A stretch of 64,000 bases of DNA from Rhizobium anhuiense (GTDB taxonomy: Bacteria; Pseudomonadota; Alphaproteobacteria; Rhizobiales; Rhizobiaceae), in NCBI RefSeq assembly GCF_003985145.1, contig NZ_ML133531.1:124001-188000 (forward strand), read 5' to 3'. The translations under genes were made by a program, and so were the position numbers. The notes below the pieces were generated by a model that saw only the letters and a list, made by a program, of their open reading frames with translations, was not told the DNA's origin and made no database searches. Position 1 is the first letter of the stretch; every line of letters starts with the position of its first letter. Positions 58,737 through 64,000 of the stretch are shown here, piece after piece.

Positions 58737-58751
58737 CCACGGGTGTATGGG
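58723..58751 (+). promoter_or_regulatory. Candidate promoter with embedded operator (site 14) before MarR-like gene
   Basis: TTGCGC (58723-58728), a 17-bp spacer and TATGGG (58746-58751). AACCACGGGTGTAT (58735-58748, 12 of 14 matches) covers the spacer end and the -10 box, the same layout as the promoter at 56422. A further half site ATTCACC lies at 58761-58767. This would let the regulator control itself. Confidence 0.45.
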
Positions 58752-58798
58752 TTCCTCCGTATTCACCCCGGGCTGGGGACAATAGAGGGACATTCCAT

Positions 58799-59185
58799 AT
58801 GCCTAAGGCTTTGTTTTCGCGCATGGGCGCGGTCATGAATGAGGTGCGCCAGCTCCAAGATGATAAAGCGCTCATGTCGGTTCAGACCTTCGAGGTCTTT
58901 CTGGTGATCGCGGCAAAGGAGGGCATTCCGTCCTCCGAGATCAGAAAATTAACTGGTATCCCACAGCCGTCAGTAAGCCGTGCTCTGGGTGACCTCGGTG
59001 AAAAGGCCGTTCGCCGCGATGCGGAAGGCCTGAAGCTCATCAAGACCGAGCGAGACCCTAGCGATATGCGCAATGTGGTCTGCTTCTTGACCCCCAAGGG
59101 GAAACTGTTGGCTGCCCGCATAGCGCAGCTAATGGGCATCGACGACACCAAGGTAGACGGGTCGTTTGTAAGTGGTGCCCAGTGA
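58799..59185 (+). CDS. MarR-like winged-helix regulator, candidate prophage repressor
   Basis: A 128-residue protein. Residues about 28-98 form a winged helix: QTFEVFLVIAAKEGIPSSEI, the recognition helix TGIPQPSVSRALGDLGEKAV, and a wing containing KTERDPSDMRNVVCFLTPKG. The size and pattern fit MarR dimers, which bind 14-20 bp palindromes. It is the only clear DNA-binding regulator in the prophage and sits beside int, so it is the best candidate for binding the dispersed palindrome. ATG at 58799 after AGAGGGA. Its last codons and stop overlap the 3' end of the convergent tRNA gene by 13 bp. Confidence 0.75.
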   Translation: MPKALFSRMGAVMNEVRQLQDDKALMSVQTFEVFLVIAAKEGIPSSEIRKLTGIPQPSVSRALGDLGEKAVRRDAEGLKLIKTERDPSDMRNVVCFLTPKGKLLAARIAQLMGIDDTKVDGSFVSGAQ

Positions 59186-59257
59186 GGGACTCGAACCCCC
59201 ACGCCTCTCGGCGCTTGGACCTAAACCAAGTGCGTCTACCAATTCCGCCAACTGGGC
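59173..59257 (-). tRNA. Phage-encoded tRNA-Leu(UAG), with CCA
   Basis: Complete cloverleaf on the minus strand: acceptor GCCCAGT / ACTGGGC (perfect 7 bp), D arm with AATTGGTAGACGC, anticodon stem CTTGG / CCAAG with loop TTTAGGT and anticodon TAG (complement of 59221-59223), a long variable arm GCGCCGAGAGGCG, T arm GTTCGAGTC and encoded CCA (59173-59175). It has the same anticodon as the host gene split at attL/attR. Its anticodon stem differs from the host gene, so it shares only the loop with the att core and is unlikely to be a target itself. Confidence 0.93.
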
Positions 59258-59273
59258 AACGAAAGGAGTTGCG

Positions 59274-60287
59274 ATGCCTGTTAAACCACGCGGAGCCTCA
59301 TGGCAAGCCGCTGTCTCTCATAAGGGGACGCGGCTGAGAAAAGACTTCCCAACGAAGCTTGAAGCTGAGATTTGGGAAGCCGAGACCAAGGCAGCACTGC
59401 TGTCTGGCAAAGAGGTGGTCGTAAAGACTGCCGAGCCTGTCATGACCCTGCAGCACCTCTTCGATCTGGTCGCTGAGACCCGATGGAGGGGCACCAAGGG
59501 CGAGAAGACGGCGCTGATCAATGGTCAGCACGTGGTCAACATCCTCGGCCCACAGAGGGACGTTAAAACTCTCTGCTACGAGGACAGCTTGACCATCAAG
59601 AAGACGGTGACCGGCTGGAAACGGGCGGATGCCACGATCAACCGCAAGCTCGCCGCTTTCTCCACCATGGTGAAAGAGGCCTACAAGCTCGGCAAGATCG
59701 ACAAGCTGTTCGACATCGGCCTGATCAAAGAGCGGAACACCCGCGTCAGGTACTATGAGGACAAGGAACTCGATCAGATGCTGGCTTGGTGCGACGAGAT
59801 GCTTGAAGATGAGCTGAGGGACTATATCATTGTCTCTCTGGACACCGGTTTCCGGCAGGGTGAGGTCTTAAAGATCACCAAGCGGGACGCCGAACTGGAA
59901 GACCTCTGGACCTTCGACACGAAGGCGGGGGACAAACGGGATGTGCCGCTCACAGCCAGGGCGAGGGAAGTTCTCCTCCGCAGGGCCAAGCCTCTCAACG
60001 ATCCCGACGCAAAGCTCTTCACTCAGAAGCCAGCTTGGTACCGGGAACATTGGAAGAGCATGCAGTCGGACCTCGGCATGACCGATGACAACAACTACGT
60101 GCCGCACGTTCTGCGCCACACGTTCGTTACCAACATGCTACTGCATACCGACATTCGCACGGTGCAGGAGTTGGCCGGTCACAAGCGCATCGAGACGACC
60201 ATGCGCTATGCCAAGACATCAGCCGAACGCAAACGTCTTGCAATTAAGCGGATGTCGGACTATCAGGGGGCCGAAATCGGGGCGTGA
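59274..60287 (+). CDS. int: Tyrosine recombinase integrase
   Basis: A 337-residue phage integrase. Catalytic residues are Arg194 (DTGFRQGE), Lys near 217-221 (KAGDKRD), His288 and Arg291 (PHVLRHTF), His303 (AGHKR) and Tyr312 (MRYAKT). The N-terminal arm-binding part contains GASWQAAVSHKGTRLRKDFP. I chose the ATG at 59274 with AAAGGAG upstream; a longer frame would translate the antisense of the tRNA. It catalyses recombination at the tRNA-Leu core, and TGACACA repeats next to it are candidate arm sites. Confidence 0.95.
   Translation: MPVKPRGASWQAAVSHKGTRLRKDFPTKLEAEIWEAETKAALLSGKEVVVKTAEPVMTLQHLFDLVAETRWRGTKGEKTALINGQHVVNILGPQRDVKTLCYEDSLTIKKTVTGWKRADATINRKLAAFSTMVKEAYKLGKIDKLFDIGLIKERNTRVRYYEDKELDQMLAWCDEMLEDELRDYIIVSLDTGFRQGEVLKITKRDAELEDLWTFDTKAGDKRDVPLTARAREVLLRRAKPLNDPDAKLFTQKPAWYREHWKSMQSDLGMTDDNNYVPHVLRHTFVTNMLLHTDIRTVQELAGHKRIETTMRYAKTSAERKRLAIKRMSDYQGAEIGA
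59279..59307 (-). promoter_or_regulatory. Candidate sigma70 promoter of phage tRNA-Leu
   Basis: On the minus strand CTTGCC (complement of 59302-59307), a 17-bp spacer and TTAACA (complement of 59279-59284), placing the start about 15 bp before the tRNA. It overlaps the first codons of int, so tRNA transcription runs against int. Confidence 0.5.
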
Positions 60288-60321
60288 CACATGACACATT
60301 GTGGCATTTCTCCGTGACACA
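60285..60321 (+). repeat. Direct TGACACA repeats, candidate integrase arm sites
   Basis: TGACACA at 60285-60291, 60292-60298 and 60315-60321, starting at the int stop codon and 78-114 bp before the attR core. An inverted copy (TGTGTCA, 17577-17583) lies about 140 bp inside attL. Number, size and distance suit arm-type sites of a lambda-type integrase. Confidence 0.5.
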
Positions 60322-60398
60322 GCAGTAAGTAAAAGGAATGCACAAGACCTCAAGCTATTGAAAAGCTTGCGCTCCTGGGGATGGTAAAACGGGCTAAG

Positions 60399-60410
60399 CA
60401 GATTTAGGTT
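60399..60410 (+). repeat. attR core
   Basis: CAGATTTAGGTT, identical to attL 17424-17435. The sequence left of it (GGGCTAAG) does not resemble a tRNA D arm, so no tRNA is rebuilt here. Confidence 0.88.
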
Positions 60411-60455
60411 CTGGTGCCGCAAGGCGTGGGAGTTCAAGTCTCTCTACCCGCACCA
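60411..60455 (+). pseudogene. tRNA-Leu(UAG) 3' half, split by prophage
   Basis: The 3' anticodon stem (CTGG), variable arm, T arm (GGGAG TTCAAGT CTCTC), the acceptor strand TACCCGC and CCA. Pairs perfectly with the 5' half at 17396-17435. It has no promoter or 5' acceptor strand and cannot yield a tRNA alone. Confidence 0.9.
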
Positions 60456-60653
60456 AGCTGTTTGCAGGCGGGAGACTGAGAATCGGTTGTTCCAGAACAA
60501 TTGAAAGTTGTCCCGAATAGCCCGCGAGTGCCGTTCCGCTTTGGGCGGAATGATATGGAATTGGAAAAGCCACGCGCGGCACGCTGCCGGCGTCGTGCTC
60601 ATTGAAACGAACGGCGTCTGGGCACGGCCGCCACGACATGAAGGTAGGAAGAC

Positions 60654-62138
60654 ATGCAGGTTATCGAAACGCTCGCTGAAGGGCTGAAGCGCGAAATCAA
60701 GGTCGTTATCCCGGCCAAGGACATGGAAGACAAGATGAATGAGCGTCTTGCCGATGTGAAGGACAAGGTTCGCATCAACGGCTTCCGTCCGGGCAAGGTC
60801 CCCGCTGCTCACCTGAAGAAGGTCTATGGCAAGTCGATCATGGCCGACCTCGTCAACGAGATCGTCCGCGAGCAGCCGGCCGCCATCCTGTCCAGCCGCG
60901 GCGAAAAGTCGGCCACGCAGCCGGAAATCGCCATGACGGAAGACAAGGACGAAGCCGACAAGATCCTCGCCGCCCAGCAGGATTTCGAATTCACGCTCTC
61001 CTATGAAGTGCTGCCGCCGATCGAACTGAAGTCGGTCAAGGGCATCAAGGTCACGCGCGAAGTCATCGACATCTCGGACGACGAAGTCAACGAGCAGGTC
61101 CTGAAGGTCGCCGAAAGCGCTCGCGCCTACGAGACCAAGACCGGCAAAGCCGCCAACGGCGACCGCATCACCATGGATTACGTCGGCAAGGTCGACGGCG
61201 AAGCCTTCGAAGGCGGCACCGACCAGGGCGCCGAACTGGTGCTCGGCTCCGGCCGCTTCATTCCTGGCTTCGAAGACCAGCTCGTCGGCGTCAAGGCTGG
61301 CGACGAGAAGACCATCACCGTGACCTTCCCGGCCGACTATCCGGCCAAGAACCTCGCCGGCAAGGAAGCGACCTTTGATGTCACCGTCAAGGATGTCGCA
61401 GCCCCCGGCGCTGTCGAGATCAACGACGAACTCGCCTCCAAGCTCGGCATCGAATCCGCCGACCGCCTGAAGGAAATCGTTCGTGGCCAGATCGAATCGC
61501 AGTACGGCTCGCTGACCCGCCAGAAGCTGAAGCGTCAGATTCTCGACCAGCTCGATGAGATGTACAAGTTCGAGACCCCGAATTCGCTCGTCGACGCCGA
61601 ATATAACGGCATCTGGAGCCAGGTGAACAACGACCTCGCCCAGTCCGGCAAGACCTTCGAGGACGAAGACACGACCGAAGAAAAGGCACGTGAGGAATAC
61701 AAGACGCTCGCCGAGCGTCGCGTCCGCCTCGGCCTCGTTCTCTCCGAAATCGGCGAAAAGGCAGGCGTCGAAGTCAGCGAAGACGAAATGCAGCGCGCCA
61801 TCTACGATCAGCTGCGTCAGTATCCGGGCCAGGAAAAGCAGATCCTCGAATTCTTCCGCAGCCAGCCGGGTGCCGCCGCTTCGATCCGCGCGCCGATCTT
61901 CGAAGAAAAGGTCATCGATCACCTGCTCACCGAAATCGACGTTACCGACAAGAAGGTGACGAAGGAAGAACTGCTCGCCGAGGAAGAAGGCGAGGCTAAG
62001 GCCGAGACCAAGAAGGCCGCGCCGAAGAAGAAGGCTGCCGCCAAGGCCGAAGCAGCTGAGGCCGGTGAAGGCGAAGAAGCCGCACCGAAGAAGAAGGCTG
62101 CTCCGAAGAAGAAGGCGGCTGACGAAAGCGCCGAATAA
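60654..62138 (+). CDS. tig: Trigger factor, ribosome-associated chaperone
   Basis: A 494-residue protein. The ribosome-binding N-domain has the signature GFRPGKVPAAHLKKVYG (residues 43-59). The FKBP-type PPIase domain (about 160-245) contains VDGEAFEGGTDQGAELVLGS and RFIPGFEDQLVG. The helical C-domain follows, then a Lys/Ala-rich tail (about 445-494) typical of rhizobia. In rhizobial chromosomes tig follows tRNA-Leu, now separated from its 5' half by the prophage. Confidence 0.96.
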   Translation: MQVIETLAEGLKREIKVVIPAKDMEDKMNERLADVKDKVRINGFRPGKVPAAHLKKVYGKSIMADLVNEIVREQPAAILSSRGEKSATQPEIAMTEDKDEADKILAAQQDFEFTLSYEVLPPIELKSVKGIKVTREVIDISDDEVNEQVLKVAESARAYETKTGKAANGDRITMDYVGKVDGEAFEGGTDQGAELVLGSGRFIPGFEDQLVGVKAGDEKTITVTFPADYPAKNLAGKEATFDVTVKDVAAPGAVEINDELASKLGIESADRLKEIVRGQIESQYGSLTRQKLKRQILDQLDEMYKFETPNSLVDAEYNGIWSQVNNDLAQSGKTFEDEDTTEEKAREEYKTLAERRVRLGLVLSEIGEKAGVEVSEDEMQRAIYDQLRQYPGQEKQILEFFRSQPGAAASIRAPIFEEKVIDHLLTEIDVTDKKVTKEELLAEEEGEAKAETKKAAPKKKAAAKAEAAEAGEGEEAAPKKKAAPKKKAADESAE

Positions 62139-62163
62139 TCGCTTTTCAGTTCAGAAGTTTGGA

Positions 62164-62191
62164 AGGCCTCGCCATCGTGCGGGGCCTTTTT
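62164..62191 (+). terminator. Terminator of tig
   Basis: Stem AGGCCTCGC / GCGGGGCCT (62164-62172 and 62179-62187, one G-U pair) followed by TTTTTCT, 25 bp after the tig stop. Confidence 0.8.
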
Positions 62192-62315
62192 CTATTATCT
62201 GGGGCAGTTTCATTCTCGCCGCCTACTCCATTGTGCCTATTCATCCGGAACAACAAAGAGTTGCAATAAAGTATAATTCGATGCAGATTTCGCTGATGGT
62301 GGGGAGGACCTGAAG

Positions 62316-62738
62316 ATGACTGCAAAGCATGACATGAAGAAGCTTGTGGAGGAAATCTATGCTGTGCGTGACCGCGGCGATATCGAGGGCACGCTGGCGC
62401 TGATCGGCGAGGGGTGCACCTTTCGCATGGCCGGTAATACACGGCTGGCGCCCTTTTCGACTGAAGCAAGCGGGCATGCTTTCCGCCAAGCGATAACGCA
62501 GCTCATTACGGTATGGGATCTATCGAATATCAAGACATCAGGCATCTATGTCGACGAAGATGAGCACATGGTCTTTGCCCACCGCGAAGGCGAGGTCAGG
62601 CACATCCCATCGGGTGTGAGCTTCCATACGGAATTCGTCGACAAGATCCATTTCCGGGATGGGAAACCGGTCAAGATCGTCGAATTCGTCGACACGCTGC
62701 AAGTGGCCGAGACGAGCCGGATCATCCAGCTCGCTTAA
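62316..62738 (+). CDS. NTF2-like/SnoaL-type protein
   Basis: A 140-residue protein with the NTF2-like alpha+beta cone pattern: an N-terminal helix with KKLVEEIYAVRDRGDIEGTL, a strand GCTFRMAGNT and a C-terminal beta sheet with KPVKIVEFVDTLQ. Members bind or convert small hydrophobic molecules; no substrate can be named. Monocistronic, with GGAGGA upstream of the ATG. Confidence 0.75.
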   Translation: MTAKHDMKKLVEEIYAVRDRGDIEGTLALIGEGCTFRMAGNTRLAPFSTEASGHAFRQAITQLITVWDLSNIKTSGIYVDEDEHMVFAHREGEVRHIPSGVSFHTEFVDKIHFRDGKPVKIVEFVDTLQVAETSRIIQLA

Positions 62739-62836
62739 ACGGCCTCCAAAGTCCGAGCGCTTCAAAGCGCGTTGTCAAACTTGATTTGGGGTTTGGTGCG
62801 GCCGACTGGGCGTCGGCCGCCGTTAAGATTTAGCGC

Positions 62837-64000
62837 TCAATGCGCTGTCAGTTGCGCGACTTTCCTGACATGGTTGACGGCTGCGGCGCCGCCGGCGGTC
62901 TGGGTGAAGAGGTGGAGCGTTTCCTCTTCGTCGTCGGCGACAGGCGTCAGGGCCTGATCCATATAGGTCTTCGACTTGGCATCCCTTGAAATCAGGAATG
63001 CCGAAATCGTCAGGCCAATGATCGTGCCGGCGAGCGAGGCATGTTTGCGGAAGGTTTCCCAGGCGAAGCGCGGCCAGAACACCAGCGGATTTTCGCGCGG
63101 CAGGTCCGGGCGACGCTCCGACGGCGTCTTCAGGCGCAGCAGGCCGCTTTGCAGTGGATGCACGTTTTCCAGCGGCACGGTGGTCGCGAAGGAGACGAGA
63201 ACCTTGACGAGCCTTGCAAGCGGGACTCCGGTTGCCACGGCGCGGCGCAGCAGCGTCTTCATATGATCAGGCGAATAATAGAGCGACCAGGCCTCGTGGT
63301 AGATGTCTTCCCACTGCTGCTTGCTCATCTTGGGATGCGCGGTGCAGACATGCTCGACATCGTAGATGTTGAGATCGGCATCCATCTCGACGCCCTTCTT
63401 CCATAGGACCTGATGGTCCTCGGAGCCCGGCAACGGCGTCAGGATGAAGAATTCGATGACGTCGAGCGGCAGCTCTTCCTGGATGATCGTAATGTCGCGG
63501 CGGATCGATTCCGGCGTATCGGCGGGGAATCCCAGGATATAACCGGCAAGCGTCATGATGCCCTGCGCCTTCCAGGCGAGCAGCATCTTGCGGTATTCGG
63601 TGATCTTGTTCTGGTTCTTCTTGGCGGCGGTCAGATTGTCCGGATTGACGTTTTCGAGGCCGATGAAGACACGGGTGACACCGGCGCGGCGGGATTTCTC
63701 GATGAAATTCGGGATCTTGTGGCAGAGCGTGTCGACCTGGATCATCAGGCCGAGCGGAATGCCGTCGCGCTCCTTGAGCTCGATCAACCGGTCGAAGATC
63801 GCTTCCCAATCCTTGTTGCGGGCGAAATTGTCGTCGGTGATGAAGAATTTGTGGATGCCCTGCGCCCAGTTCATCCGCACCAGCTTTTCGACGTCGTCGG
63901 CCGAGCGGAAGCGCGACTTGCGTCCCTGTACGTTGATGATGGTGCAGAACGAGCACTGATAGGGACAGCCGCGTCCGGCATCGAAGCTGGTGCTGAGCCC
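62837..64000 (-). CDS. Radical SAM protein, 5' end outside window
   Basis: 388 codons, open from the window end to a stop at 62837-62839. The CxxxCxxC iron-sulphur motif reads GCPYQCSFC near 63940-63970, followed by FFITDDNFARN, VFIGLEN and PLPGSEDH, the pattern of B12-binding-type radical SAM enzymes. The B12 domain and start lie beyond 64000. A hydrophobic helix near the C-terminus (HASLAGTIIGLTISAFLI) suggests membrane contact. Substrate unknown. Confidence 0.85.
   Translation of the reverse strand, partial: GLSTSFDAGRGCPYQCSFCTIINVQGRKSRFRSADDVEKLVRMNWAQGIHKFFITDDNFARNKDWEAIFDRLIELKERDGIPLGLMIQVDTLCHKIPNFIEKSRRAGVTRVFIGLENVNPDNLTAAKKNQNKITEYRKMLLAWKAQGIMTLAGYILGFPADTPESIRRDITIIQEELPLDVIEFFILTPLPGSEDHQVLWKKGVEMDADLNIYDVEHVCTAHPKMSKQQWEDIYHEAWSLYYSPDHMKTLLRRAVATGVPLARLVKVLVSFATTVPLENVHPLQSGLLRLKTPSERRPDLPRENPLVFWPRFAWETFRKHASLAGTIIGLTISAFLISRDAKSKTYMDQALTPVADDEEETLHLFTQTAGGAAAVNHVRKVAQLTAH

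Noticed and set aside
58332..58793. 153-codon minus-strand frame opposite the regulator leader
   Set aside because: No ribosome site, no recognisable motif, and it overlaps the plus-strand mini-ORF and the regulator promoter.
59172..59273. 34-codon N-terminal extension of integrase
   Set aside because: It translates the antisense of tRNA-Leu, a common false start; the ATG at 59274 has a good ribosome site and starts the integrase homology.

Overview
The window is a piece of an alphaproteobacterial chromosome, most likely Rhizobium (etli/leguminosarum group). The host genes have the typical rhizobial order and GC-rich codon use: scpB-tatABC-serS-surE-pcm-M23 lipoprotein, then yajC-secDF, trmFO, DUF1127 genes with anti-Shine-Dalgarno sRNAs, and tRNA-Leu followed by tig. 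It carries a complete integrated T7-like podovirus of about 43.0 kb. No database search was possible; every call rests on reading the sequence and on recalled family motifs.

Left host arm (1-17395): the end of scpB; the Tat operon; serS-surE-pcm; a LysM/M23 lipoprotein; a DUF815 ATPase on the minus strand; yajC-secDF followed by an Mth938-like protein and a squalene/phytoene synthase; trmFO on the minus strand; two DUF1127 mini-genes; two candidate small RNAs whose hairpin loops carry CUCCUCCC (one directly downstream of a DUF1127 gene, one with the three-hairpin layout of the NfeR1/alpha-r14 family); and a DUF2157/GDYXXLXY pair.

Prophage (17424-60410): integration split a tRNA-Leu(UAG) gene in its anticodon loop at a 12-bp core (17424-17435 and 60399-60410). 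Neither junction rebuilds the tRNA. The phage carries a complete tRNA-Leu with the same UAG anticodon (59173-59257, minus strand) next to its integrase. Left to right: single-subunit RNA polymerase; early genes; SSB, endonuclease I, amidase-LysM, primase-helicase, DNA polymerase, exonuclease and dNMP kinase; portal, scaffold, capsid, tail tubes, internal virion proteins, fibre; small and large terminase; accessory genes (lipoprotein, membrane-anchored PD-(D/E)XK protein); a Gp88-like gene cluster; a MarR-like regulator; tRNA-Leu; integrase. A minus-strand zinc-ribbon protein gene interrupts the head cluster between scaffold and capsid.

Two dispersed regulatory signals run through the prophage. 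(i) Seven copies of a T3/T7-type phage promoter, consensus ATTACCCCTCCCTTAAG, differ from the T3 promoter at 3 of 17 positions. (ii) About fifteen copies of a 14-bp palindrome, ATYCACNNGTGRAT, sit almost all in short intergenic gaps, often just after stop codons. Three lie directly before intrinsic terminators and one or two lie in the spacer of a sigma70-like promoter. The asymmetric copies nearly all point the same way. This resembles a stoperator system, with the MarR-like protein (58799-59185) as the natural candidate repressor.

Right host arm (60456-64000): tig, an NTF2-like protein and the 3' part of a radical SAM gene.
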